This document shows positions 1-7,146 of a stretch of DNA of 19,981 nucleotides, piece by piece. Below the pieces are notes generated by a model. It had not been told where the DNA came from, searched no databases, and saw only the letters and a list, made by a program, of their open reading frames with translations. The position numbers and the translations under genes were made by a program. The stretch is from positions 1 to 19,981 of the forward strand of contig JAIROF010000027.1 in NCBI GenBank assembly GCA_031257655.1. The letters run 5' to 3'. Each line of letters opens with the position of its first letter. Positions within the stretch are counted from its first letter, which is position 1. The DNA comes from Prevotellaceae bacterium (GTDB lineage: Bacteria > Bacteroidota > Bacteroidia > Bacteroidales > UBA932).

Positions 1-512
1 ATGACAAACAGCTTTTTGTTGGCAGACTTTGCTGCGGTAAATGCTTTTCGTAATGACCAAACCCCCGGTTGTTCGACGTCCATTTGCTTACTGTAAATGT
101 CTCCTTTCGGAAAGAGATGTTCATAGCTTTCCAAAAAATCGCGAACATTATCCTGTATTTTACCGGAAAGAGAAGCCGCGAAAGCATCTTCGCTTGCTGT
201 GTTTAAACCTGAAAAATCCAAATTCAAAACCAGATAGGTATTGCGCTTAGGGGTTGGATGCTTGCCGATGTACAGGTCGCCGAACAGCTGGTCGAATTTG
301 TTGGCCTGGTTAATGTCGTAGTAGCTGGACAGCATGGAGAAAAACAAGCTTTTCCCAAACTTGCGCGGACGGGTCAGAAACAGATTATCATTATTTTCCT
401 GCTCCAGCAGCTCAATATACTGCGTTTTATCTATGTACGCATAGCCTTCTGTCCTTACTTTTTCAAAGTTTGCATTGCCGTAAGGGATGCGCTTGGGGGT
501 TTTTGTTTCCAT
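1..512 (-). CDS. AAA-ATPase-like / PD-(D/E)XK nuclease family protein, 3' part outside window
   Basis: The frame is open from an ATG at 512-510 to the left edge, giving the first 170 residues. The N-terminus runs METKTPKRIPYGNANFEKVR, then YAYIDKTQYIELLE. A P-loop-like motif, TRPRKFGKS, lies at about residues 47-55. It matches the 'RPRRFGKS' signature of the AAA-ATPase_like (Pfam 09820) family of Bacteroidota, in which this domain usually precedes a C-terminal PD-(D/E)XK nuclease domain (DUF1703). The fragment stops at KKLFV, exactly where the Walker B stretch (usually LFVLIDEYD) would begin, so ATP hydrolysis residues and the nuclease part cannot be seen. These proteins are common and often multicopy in Bacteroidales genomes; their biological role is not settled. 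Family assignment is confident; function is not. Confidence 0.85.
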   Translation of the reverse strand, partial: METKTPKRIPYGNANFEKVRTEGYAYIDKTQYIELLEQENNDNLFLTRPRKFGKSLFFSMLSSYYDINQANKFDQLFGDLYIGKHPTPKRNTYLVLNLDFSGLNTASEDAFAASLSGKIQDNVRDFLESYEHLFPKGDIYSKQMDVEQPGVWSLRKAFTAAKSANKKLFV

Positions 513-540
513 GGTGCACTGAGGATTAAAAATGACGCTG

Positions 541-548
541 TAAAGATA
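541..548 (-). promoter_or_regulatory. Possible -7 box for the AAA-ATPase-like gene
   Basis: Read on the minus strand, 548-541 is TATCTTTA, which matches seven of eight positions of the Bacteroidota -7 consensus TAnnTTTG. It ends 28 bp before the start codon. I see no convincing -33 TTTG at the usual distance. The assignment is therefore tentative. Confidence 0.3.
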
Positions 549-560
549 CAACTTTTTTTA

Positions 561-626
561 GTTGAAAGTTGAAAGTTGAAAGTTGGAAATGAATGGCTGA
601 ATCTGAATTTCTGAATTTCTGAATTT
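561..626. repeat. Two short tandem repeats (GTTGAAA and CTGAATTT)
   Basis: GTTGAAA occurs three times head to tail at 561-581, followed by a near copy with one extra G (582-589). The octamer CTGAATTT occurs three times at 603-626, followed by a partial copy (CTGA). Both arrays are intergenic, upstream of the AAA-ATPase-like gene. An adjacent small inverted repeat, CAACT/AGTTG (549-553 and 560-564), encloses a T run. Confidence 0.85.
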
Positions 627-829
627 CTGACCGGAAGGACATTTTGCCGCTGATATAGAGCTACTTGTGCAAAACGTAGCGCAAGCTGTGGCTGCCTCAA
701 AAATAACGTCGGGAGCGCAGCAACACCAAATTTTGCATCTAACAATCAGATTGTCACATTGTTCAGCGTCCCCAATTGCGATAGCCTAACCTGCGCCGGG
801 CCTGGAGGTCTGAAGCCGAAATTCAGCTT

Positions 830-1077
830 CTACGCTTCGGGTGGTTGCTCCTCTAAGGCTGCAAAAAACTCGGCCGGCGTGATGGAAAAATACTTGCAAA
901 TATCGTCCAGCGTGCTGATGGTTATGTTGGTTTTTCCGCTCTCAATCCGCGCAATATGTATATCCGTGTCAATGTAGAAGGTGTCTTGCGACACTTTCCT
1001 CTCCTCTCCTCTCGAAGCTGCTTTATGCGCCGTGCAACTTTTTTGAGCAATTCCGTATTGCATCTTTGATTTTTCAT
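830..1077 (-). pseudogene. XRE-family HTH regulator, frameshifted by a 5-bp repeat copy
   Basis: Two overlapping minus-strand frames each encode half of one protein. The first half starts at ATG 1077: MKNQRCNTELLKKVARRIKQ, then LREER. The second half, in another frame, reads VSQDTFYIDTDIHIARIESG, then KTNITISTLDDICKYF and SITPAEFFAALEEQ. Together they are a typical XRE/Cro-type helix-turn-helix protein of the Bacteroidota kind (SQ...F..DT.IHI.RIE.GK...TL..ICKYF). The frame breaks at three copies of GAGGA (minus strand; 997-1011). Removing one 5-bp copy restores one 80-residue frame reading LREERKVSQD, exactly the spacing of the family (compare LREEKGLSQ). As written, translation from 1077 ends out of frame with no second half of the HTH. 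An upstream in-frame ATG at 1149 also exists but would run through the operator candidates, so I prefer 1077. It could be a switched-off phase state, a fixed pseudogene or a sequencing error. Confidence 0.8.
997..1013. repeat. Pentanucleotide tandem repeat (TCCTC)3 inside the HTH gene
   Basis: TCCTC is repeated three times without error at 997-1011, with a further partial TC at 1012-1013 (GAGGA on the coding strand). Each unit changes the reading frame by two. The HTH protein is intact with two copies (or five), and interrupted with the three copies present. Confidence 0.9.
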
Positions 1078-1082
1078 TGCGC

Positions 1083-1096
1083 TGACAAAATTGTCA
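1083..1096. promoter_or_regulatory. Operator candidate 1 (near-palindrome TGACAAAATTGTCA)
   Basis: Arms TGACAA and TTGTCA flank a central AA. The 20-bp context GCGCTGACAAAATTGTCATT (1079-1098) differs from operator candidate 2 at a single central base. It lies six base pairs upstream of the HTH start at 1077. Autoregulation by the neighbouring HTH protein is the simplest inference. Confidence 0.6.
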
Positions 1097-1116
1097 TTTT
1101 TTAAGAAAATCAGCGC

Positions 1117-1130
1117 TGACAAATTTGTCA
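1117..1130. promoter_or_regulatory. Operator candidate 2 (perfect palindrome TGACAAATTTGTCA)
   Basis: This is a perfect 14-bp palindrome in the context GCGCTGACAAATTTGTCATT (1113-1132), 34 bp from operator candidate 1. Its right end abuts the TTG at 1131-1133 that could serve as the -33 element of the divergent methyltransferase promoter, so a bound regulator would cover that promoter. Confidence 0.65.
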
Positions 1131-1161
1131 TTGAGTTTTGTTTTTTCATATTTTACCTTTG
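1131..1161 (+). promoter_or_regulatory. Promoter of the methyltransferase-like gene
   Basis: TACCTTTG at 1154-1161 is a perfect match to the Bacteroidota -7 consensus TAnnTTTG. TTG at 1131-1133 lies 20 bp upstream, close to the usual -33 spacing. The start codon follows 24 bp after the -7 box. The -33 part touches operator candidate 2. Confidence 0.6.
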
Positions 1162-1185
1162 CCATCAAATTAAAAATATCTACAG

Positions 1186-1959
1186 ATGAAAAAAATCTTG
1201 AAAAAACTTCTGCGCAAAAATCTTTGGGCGATAGATATTGCAGCGGTTCCGTTTGTGTACGCAACTGCAATTGTTATGAGAATAGTTAGGCGATTGGGAG
1301 TTGGGAGGCTTCCGCTGTCAAAAAAAGCGCTGTTAAGCGTTGGCGTTTTTCCTGTTAGAGACCACTACTACGAGCCGCTGTTCAACCCCCGGCACTTGAG
1401 GAAGCCCTTGTCCGACGAACGGCTGCTCCCGGGGATAGCAAGCTGGCGCGTAGCGGAGCAGCTGCAGCTCCTGCAATCTTTCCATTTTGAGCGCGAGCTG
1501 GAGAGCATCCCCGAAGCGTTTGTCGGCGATACTTCATTCCACTTCAAAAACGGCGCGTATGAGTCAGGCGACGCCGAATACTGGTACAGCATCATTCGGC
1601 TGAAAAAGCCCACGAAAATTATAGAAATCGGCTCGGGACAGTCCACCAAAATGGCGCGATTGGCAATTCTGGCCAACCAACGAGAAAATGCAAGCTACCA
1701 TTGCCGGCACATTTGTGTAGAGCCGTACGAAATGCCGTGGCTGGAAAAAACAGGAGTGGAAGTCCTGCGCAAGAAAGCGGAAGATGTTGGCGTTGAATTT
1801 TTCGAGCAGCTGGAGGCGTTTTTGAGCTTCAACTCAACATGGAAAATCTTGGGGGCGCTGAACTTTTTGCACCACAACCACTACAATTTGCTAAAAGAAA
1901 AGTGCCCCAAGCTCACGCCCGACAGGGAACCCGGCTCTTTTTACATGGTCAGCATGTGA
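1186..1959 (+). CDS. SAM-dependent methyltransferase-like protein with internal in-frame deletion
   Basis: The 257-residue product starts with a basic segment and one hydrophobic stretch (about 14-35). It contains a class I SAM-binding motif I, IIEIGSGQS (145-153), and a following acidic position in HICVEPYEMPWL (E180). After EDVGVEFFEQL (about 209) the sequence jumps straight to EAFLSFNSTWKILGALNFLH, followed by the REPGSFYM ending. In relatives I remember, these two blocks are separated by about 60-70 residues holding the core 'NDILFIDSSHIIRPQGDV...HIHDIF' part of the fold (Methyltransf_24-like). The reading frame is kept, so this looks like an in-frame deletion near L209/E210 (1810-1817), and the product is probably inactive. 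It may otherwise be a sugar- or surface-polymer-related methyltransferase; the substrate is unknown. The ATG at 1186 is preceded by its own promoter. Confidence 0.7.
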   Translation: MKKILKKLLRKNLWAIDIAAVPFVYATAIVMRIVRRLGVGRLPLSKKALLSVGVFPVRDHYYEPLFNPRHLRKPLSDERLLPGIASWRVAEQLQLLQSFHFERELESIPEAFVGDTSFHFKNGAYESGDAEYWYSIIRLKKPTKIIEIGSGQSTKMARLAILANQRENASYHCRHICVEPYEMPWLEKTGVEVLRKKAEDVGVEFFEQLEAFLSFNSTWKILGALNFLHHNHYNLLKEKCPKLTPDREPGSFYMVSM

Positions 1960-2383
1960 AAAATCCTCCCAAATACATTTTCTCCTACCCACTTCTGTAA
2001 CCCTATACGGAGCTGTTGCACAGCGGATTTATAGAGAGAAGCAGCGGCGCCAACAAAAAAGATTGCAACAAATTTGGATGATGTCCTTATTCTATATTCT
2101 ATTGATGCAAAAACATATTTGTTGATTGTCGAGCATTTATAGCCTTTTTGTAAATTTGATTTGAATGATTATTATGACAATGCAGGTTGCGCGCTCCGTC
2201 CTGCAGGGCACGCGCCATTTTGCATTTCGCATTTTGATTCTGCATTTTGCAGCGTTTTTTTGTGCGCATCAGCCAATTCACTCCTTCCAATCCAAAATTC
2301 CCACAAAAATCCAACCTGCTAAAAATCATCCGATTAAAGATTTTATGCGGGAGCCTTTCTGTTAAAAGTGAGGGTGCGATACT
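1960..2383. other. Intergenic stretch with low-complexity GCATTTTG repeats
   Basis: There is no convincing gene here. At 2216-2252 the sequence repeats GCATTT/GCATTTTG several times; on the minus strand this gives an artefactual open frame. A short inverted repeat, TGCAGG/CCTGCA, lies at about 2181-2206. The rest, AT-rich, shows nothing I can assign. Confidence 0.55.
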
Positions 2384-2414
2384 TTTGTCCACCATCTATG
2401 TCCATTTGTCCACC
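2384..2414. promoter_or_regulatory. Two direct repeats TTTGTCCACC, activator-site candidate
   Basis: TTTGTCCACC occurs at 2384-2393 and again at 2405-2414. The start-to-start distance is 21 bp, two turns of the helix. Further TCCA/TCCAC words lie between and after the copies (2401-2404, 2418-2422). The pair sits just upstream of a perfect -7 box (2435-2442) that has no -33 TTTG at normal spacing, as expected for an activator-dependent promoter. The likely ligand is the PUL regulator, which is not in the window. Confidence 0.6.
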
Positions 2415-2434
2415 TCATCCACAAGCAGCGCGTT

Positions 2435-2442
2435 TACATTTG
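2435..2442 (+). promoter_or_regulatory. -7 box of the PUL promoter
   Basis: TACATTTG matches TAnnTTTG at all positions. Transcription would start near 2448-2450, giving a leader of about 40 bases before the LamG gene. It is the only good promoter match that I noticed ahead of the six-gene operon. Confidence 0.6.
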
Positions 2443-2488
2443 CCTAACAAAATTTATCCCGAAACATCACCATTAAATGTTTTTTGTT

Positions 2489-4006
2489 ATGAAAATAAAA
2501 GAATGGACGTTAATAGCGATTGCGGGGGTTGCGCTTTGCTGCGCTCCTGCCGCGTGCCAAAAGTGGGGGGAGAGCGACCCTCCGGCAGGAAACCAAAAAA
2601 ATCCCGACGCGCAGGTAAGGACTGTGGCACAGCTTTCGTTCGACGTTGGCTCGGACATTCCCGGCGAAACGGTTGCCTTAGCGGGCGGCGCAACGCCGAC
2701 CATTGTTGAGGACGCCCAGCGAGGTGGTGGCGTGCTGTACCAAAATGGCGGATACCTCCGCTTCAAAAATCCATTGCAAAAGCTTTACGTTGCCGCAGGC
2801 GCTTCGGTAAGCATGTGGGTAAAAATGCCCGCAGTGGATACCAGCGGTGCGCTGTTTTCGTTTGTTGACGAAAGCGGCGGCAGCGTTTTGTCTGTTACAA
2901 AAAGCGCATACCTCAGCTACACGGGCGCCAACGGCACGTTCGACGTAAATCCCGGAGCCGCCGTTAGCGACGCGCTGATCCCGGATCGGTGGCACTTTTT
3001 GGCTATATCGCTCACCTACGAGGGCTACGCTGTTTACGTTGACGGTGAAAAAAAGTATGAGGCGGGCGGAGAGCCAAACGCCGAAAGCGCCGCCGCCACA
3101 AAAAGCGCCGCCACAAAAAGCATCGCCGTGAGCTACGCAAGCGTGGTGGAGCTGCTGACCACAGTGTCCCACTTTTACCTGGGCTATGATGGCGCTTCGT
3201 CGGAGGTTAAGGAGGCGTACTTTGATGATGTGGCGATATGGAAGAATAAAATTTCGGAAAAAGACGCAACGCCGGTAAAGGGCGACGAGCCGCTGCCCGA
3301 GCCGGTGTACCTGAACACCTTTGACGCCTCCAACGATGCGCAGATTGTAGGCGCCGGAACGTTTGCGGCGGTGGACGACCCCAAGTTTGGCGTGGTATTC
3401 CAAAATGCAACGGGCGGCACGCGGCAAAACTACCTGAAGCTGCCGAGCAACGTGCTGTCGCACTCCACCGAAACAAATGAGATGACGATTGGCGTGTGGG
3501 TCAACGCTGCCAACGCGGGCGCCTCCGGCGCGTACATGTGGTCGCCGCTGTTCACCGCATACGGGGCGGCGCCGGCAAATAATGAAAACACGTGGCCTAT
3601 GCTGGCGCTGCAATACCGCGGCGTGCTGCAGGTAAACAACAGCGGCTGGTGCGACTTTACGGATGCGCAAAACGTAAACGGCGCAAACGCGCTGTACCAC
3701 GACGCCACCGACTGGCTTGCCGACCATGAGTGGCACTACTACACCGTTACGCTTACCGAAACCTCTGCCAAGGTTTACTTCGACGGCGTGACGGTAAACG
3801 AGTGGGCGGTTGACGGAAATAGCGACGGAGCGGTGATAAGAGGCTTGTTTACCAACGGCGCCGACTTGAATTACGCTTGCCTGGGCGGCAATCAGGCCTG
3901 GAATTGGGGAGACCCCGACCCGGGATTTATGTTTGACGATTTTGCCGTTTACAACGTAGAGCTTACCGCTGCACAAATATTAAGCATAATAGGAAAAAAG
4001 AAGTAA
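2489..4006 (+). CDS. LamG-domain surface lipoprotein, probable glycan-binding protein of the PUL
   Basis: The product is a predicted lipoprotein of 505 residues with two concanavalin/LamG-like (Laminin_G_3 type) domains and no catalytic motif that I recognise. MKIKEWTLIAIAGVALCCAP is the signal peptide, with the likely acylated Cys at residue 23 (PAAC). Domain 1 covers about 48-258 and domain 2 about 274-501. Each has the same landmarks: W-H-x(3)-[VI] (near 168 and 415), YVDG/YFDG (183 and 430) and DDVAIW/DDFAVY near the end. A 15-bp tandem repeat encodes AATKSAATKS in domain 1. An in-frame ATG lies 12 bases upstream (2477); I chose 2489 because it gives a normal signal peptide. As first gene of the operon, 21 bp before SusC, it takes the place that a surface glycan-binding protein has in other PULs. 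This role is inferred, not shown by sequence. Confidence 0.8.
   Translation: MKIKEWTLIAIAGVALCCAPAACQKWGESDPPAGNQKNPDAQVRTVAQLSFDVGSDIPGETVALAGGATPTIVEDAQRGGGVLYQNGGYLRFKNPLQKLYVAAGASVSMWVKMPAVDTSGALFSFVDESGGSVLSVTKSAYLSYTGANGTFDVNPGAAVSDALIPDRWHFLAISLTYEGYAVYVDGEKKYEAGGEPNAESAAATKSAATKSIAVSYASVVELLTTVSHFYLGYDGASSEVKEAYFDDVAIWKNKISEKDATPVKGDEPLPEPVYLNTFDASNDAQIVGAGTFAAVDDPKFGVVFQNATGGTRQNYLKLPSNVLSHSTETNEMTIGVWVNAANAGASGAYMWSPLFTAYGAAPANNENTWPMLALQYRGVLQVNNSGWCDFTDAQNVNGANALYHDATDWLADHEWHYYTVTLTETSAKVYFDGVTVNEWAVDGNSDGAVIRGLFTNGADLNYACLGGNQAWNWGDPDPGFMFDDFAVYNVELTAAQILSIIGKKK
3092..3121 (+). repeat. 15-bp perfect tandem duplication within the LamG gene
   Basis: GCCGCCACAAAAAGC is present twice head to tail, encoding AATKS twice. 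It keeps the frame and lies in a probable surface loop of the first LamG domain. Confidence 0.9.
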
Positions 4007-4027
4007 CACCTTAATAAATTTTTGTAT

Positions 4028-7000
4028 ATGAAAAAGCATACATTCAAAGCGCGGAAAAGAATCATTTTCCTCCTATTGGCGACGCTGCTCACCACATTTG
4101 CCCACTGCGCCCTTGCGCAGAGCAGGCAGGTAACGGGGGTAGTGAAAGACGCCGATGGCGAAGCCCTTGTTGGCGTCAGCGTAGTCGAAAAAGGATCGAC
4201 CAACGGGGTCATGACGGGCGTTGACGGCGCGTTTACGCTTACGGTGTCGCCAAACGCCGTGCTGCAGGTCAGCTACGTGGGGTACGCTGCGCAGGAGGTA
4301 GCGGTGGGCAGCCGGCTCCGCATAGACCTTACCATGCAGCAGGATACAAAAACCATCGAGGAAATCGTGGTGGTGGGCTATGGCCTGCAGCGGAAGGAGA
4401 GCGTGGTGGGCGCCATTTCGCAGGTATCCTCCAGGGAGCTGATGAAGTCGCCCGTGGCCAACATTTCGCAGGCCATTACGGGCAAAATTCCGGGGGTGAT
4501 AACGTCGCAAACCTCCGGCGCTCCGGGCGAAGATGACGCGCAAATCTTTATTCGCGGTCGCGCAACCTTTGCCGGCGACGCCCAGCCGCTCATTCTGGTG
4601 GACGGGGTGGAGCGCTCTTTTTCGCAGATTGCCCCCGACGACGTGGAGAGCATCTCGGTGCTGAAGGACGCCTCCGCCACCGCCGTGTACGGCGTGAGGG
4701 GCGCCAACGGGGTGATGCTCATTACCACCAAGCGGGGCAAGGAGCAAAAGCCGGTGGTCAACCTCACGGCCAACTGGCAGGTGCAGTCGCCCACCCGCAG
4801 CAACACCTACCTCAACGCCTACGAATCGGTAACGCTGCTGGAGGAGGCGCTGGCCAACGACGGGCTGCCGTCGCAGTTTTCGGCGGCGGACGTTGAGCTG
4901 TACCGCAAGGCGGCGGCGGGCGAGCTGAGCGGGCTCGACGCGCTGCTCTACCCCAACGTGGACTGGTACGACCAAATCCTCAACAGCGCGGCGCTCGCGC
5001 AGCGCTACAACGTCAGCATTCAGGGCGGAACGAAGCGCATGCGCTACTACGCCTCCGGCGAAATGTACGACCAGCAGGGCCTCTACAAAGACCTGAGCGA
5101 CGACAAGTACGGCAACAAGTCCAACACGAGCTACCGCCGCTACGCCTTCCGCGCCAACATGGACTTGCTGATGACCAAAAACCTGACGGCGTCCGTCAAC
5201 TTCGGCACCCGATTTGAGGAGCGCAGCGGCCCAAACGCCAACGAATCGGCAAGCTACTCGGAGGTCTTCTACGAGCTAAACCACACGCCCGGCTGGCTCT
5301 TTCCCGTCAGCTACAGCCTCCGCGAGGGCGACAGGGACGTTGTCCTGTACGGGGGCAGCTCGCAGTACCAGAACAACATCGCCGCGCGCCTGGCCAAGGG
5401 CGGATTCTACCGCGCCACCAACACGATCAACGAAACCAACTTTATTGCCGACTACAAGGCCGACTGGCTTACGCCGGGGTTGAGCGCAAAGGCTATGGCG
5501 TCGTTTGACTACGATTCATACTACAAGCGCAGCTTTACGGCCGATTTTGCAACCTACGAGCTGAACGACAGGAGCAGCTACGAATCGGCGCTTTCCTACA
5601 ACCAGTTCAACGCCGATACGGAGCTGAGCTACGCGGGCAACGACCAAACGACGACGTTTAAGCTCTACATGGAGCTGCAGCTCGGCTACGCCCGCAAGTT
5701 CGGCCTCCACGACCTAACCGCCATGGCGCTCTACAACCAAAACGACTACCGCTACCAGGCCGACCTGGCGCAGCGCTATCAGGGACTTGTGGGGCGCGTA
5801 ACGTATGGCTACGACGACCGATACCTCGCGGAGTTCAACGCCGGCTACAACGGCTCGGAGAACTTTATGAAGGGCCGGCGCTTCGGCTTTTTCCCCTCAT
5901 TTTCGCTGGGCTGGCGGCTGAGCAACGAATCCTTCATGGAGAGCGCCCGCGCATGGCTGGACAACCTCAAGCTCCGAGCATCCTACGGACAGGTGGGCAA
6001 CGACGTGTACTTAGTGAACGACGCGAGGCAGCGCTTCCTGTACTTGGACAAGTGGGTGCAGCTAAGCAACGCCTACTACTTTGGCGCTACCGGCAACACG
6101 GGCGTTTACGAGGGGCAGTACCCCAACTACAGCGTAACGTGGGAGCGGGCCAACAAGTACAACGCCGGGCTCGACCTGGGGCTGTGGGGCGGGCTGCTTG
6201 GCGGCAGCATCGACCTGTTCTACGAGCTGCGCAACAATATTCTCACCGAATACCTGAGCCGCCCGCAGTGGGTGGGCGTGGCGATGGCCGCCGGAAACCT
6301 GGGCAAAACCAAAAACCGGGGATACGAAGTAGAGCTGAGGCACATCAACACCATAGCCGAGGCCGGCTTGGGCTACACGGTGGGGGTAACGTTTGCTCAC
6401 GCGCAGAACGAAATCCTCGGCATGGACGAGCCCGCCCTCAAAACCTCCTACCGCAAGCTGGAGGGGCGCCCCATTGGGCAGTACGTGGGGCTGGTATGCG
6501 ACGGATTTGTTACGGCGCAGGATTTGGCCAACCCCGATTTTCCCGTCTCTACCTACGGCAGCGTAAAAGTCGGCGACCTCAAGTACCGCGACATGAACGC
6601 CGACGGGTTTATTGACGACCGCGACCAGACGATTATCGGCTACAGCAACATCCCCGAAAACACGTACGCCCTGAGCGCAGGCTGCACCTACAAGGGCTGG
6701 GGGCTGAGCTTCATGCTGCAAGGCGTGGATAACGTGAGCCGCTACTACGACGCCGAGGCCATGTTTGCCTTTGTAAGCGGCGGCAAGGTGAAGGAGCACC
6801 ACCTGGGGCGCTGGAATCCGGCGCTGAGCGAAAGCGAAAACCTTGCCAACGCCACCTACCCGCTGCTCCACTACGACAGCTACGGCGACCACAACCAGCG
6901 CCTCAGCTCGTTTATCCTCAAAAACGGCGCCTTTGTGCGCCTCAAAAACGTGGAAATCAGCTACACCTTCCCCATCCGATGGGTAAGCGCGGTGAACATG

Positions 7001-7141
7001 AGCGAATGCCGGCTCTTTTTAAACGCAAATAATCTGGTTACGTGGGACTCATTAGACGGGTTGACCGACCCCGAAAGCAACGGCTCCAACCGCTACCCGA
7101 TTATGAAGACGGTGAACTTTGGTGCAAACATTAAATTCTAA
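4028..7141 (+). CDS. SusC-like TonB-dependent outer-membrane transporter (first copy)
   Basis: This 1037-residue protein imports oligosaccharides through the outer membrane using TonB energy, together with the SusD lid encoded next. Order of parts: signal peptide to about residue 30 (FAHCALA|QSR); a carboxypeptidase-regulatory-like domain at about 34-106 (VTGVVKDADGEALVGVSVVE); TonB box EEIVVVGYG at 111-119; plug at about 121-237 (IFIRGRATF...LVDGVERS...VLKDASATAVYGVRGANGVM); then a beta-barrel to the C-terminal aromatic residue (NFGANIKF). All hallmarks of an intact SusC/RagA protein are present. A TTG six bases upstream is in frame, but the ATG at 4028 gives the proper MKKHTFK start. SusD follows after 5 bp. 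Confidence 0.95.
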   Translation: MKKHTFKARKRIIFLLLATLLTTFAHCALAQSRQVTGVVKDADGEALVGVSVVEKGSTNGVMTGVDGAFTLTVSPNAVLQVSYVGYAAQEVAVGSRLRIDLTMQQDTKTIEEIVVVGYGLQRKESVVGAISQVSSRELMKSPVANISQAITGKIPGVITSQTSGAPGEDDAQIFIRGRATFAGDAQPLILVDGVERSFSQIAPDDVESISVLKDASATAVYGVRGANGVMLITTKRGKEQKPVVNLTANWQVQSPTRSNTYLNAYESVTLLEEALANDGLPSQFSAADVELYRKAAAGELSGLDALLYPNVDWYDQILNSAALAQRYNVSIQGGTKRMRYYASGEMYDQQGLYKDLSDDKYGNKSNTSYRRYAFRANMDLLMTKNLTASVNFGTRFEERSGPNANESASYSEVFYELNHTPGWLFPVSYSLREGDRDVVLYGGSSQYQNNIAARLAKGGFYRATNTINETNFIADYKADWLTPGLSAKAMASFDYDSYYKRSFTADFATYELNDRSSYESALSYNQFNADTELSYAGNDQTTTFKLYMELQLGYARKFGLHDLTAMALYNQNDYRYQADLAQRYQGLVGRVTYGYDDRYLAEFNAGYNGSENFMKGRRFGFFPSFSLGWRLSNESFMESARAWLDNLKLRASYGQVGNDVYLVNDARQRFLYLDKWVQLSNAYYFGATGNTGVYEGQYPNYSVTWERANKYNAGLDLGLWGGLLGGSIDLFYELRNNILTEYLSRPQWVGVAMAAGNLGKTKNRGYEVELRHINTIAEAGLGYTVGVTFAHAQNEILGMDEPALKTSYRKLEGRPIGQYVGLVCDGFVTAQDLANPDFPVSTYGSVKVGDLKYRDMNADGFIDDRDQTIIGYSNIPENTYALSAGCTYKGWGLSFMLQGVDNVSRYYDAEAMFAFVSGGKVKEHHLGRWNPALSESENLANATYPLLHYDSYGDHNQRLSSFILKNGAFVRLKNVEISYTFPIRWVSAVNMSECRLFLNANNLVTWDSLDGLTDPESNGSNRYPIMKTVNFGANIKF

Positions 7142-7146
7142 TCATC

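Larger units (their letters stand above)
513..829. other. Intergenic stretch without a recognisable gene
   Basis: This 317-bp stretch lies between the AAA-ATPase-like gene and the broken HTH gene. Apart from the possible -7 box and the two tandem repeats listed separately, I see nothing with coding character. The overlapping short open frames on both strands do not resemble proteins. A weak inverted repeat sits around 810-830 (CTGAAGC...GCTTC). Confidence 0.6.

Noticed and set aside
455..745. Minus-strand open frame of 96 codons near the left end
   Set aside because: It overlaps the start of the AAA-ATPase-like gene in another frame and runs through tandem repeats.
2099..2395. Minus-strand open frame of 98 codons in the PUL leader
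   Set aside because: Its KMQNQNAKCKMA-like part comes from the GCATTTTG repeat, and it overlaps the promoter repeats; no protein family is evident.
2678..3976. Long minus-strand open frame (432 codons) opposite the LamG gene
   Set aside because: It is a shadow of a GC-rich coding sequence; the translation is rich in Val/Arg/His without any domain, signal peptide or promoter.
4073..4975. Minus-strand open frame (300 codons) opposite the first SusC
   Set aside because: Antisense shadow of a clear SusC gene; composition (many His, Arg, Val) is typical of such shadows.
5953..6615. Plus-strand frame of 220 codons inside the first SusC
   Set aside because: Arg/Gln-rich alternate frame of the barrel region; no start context or homology that I recognise.
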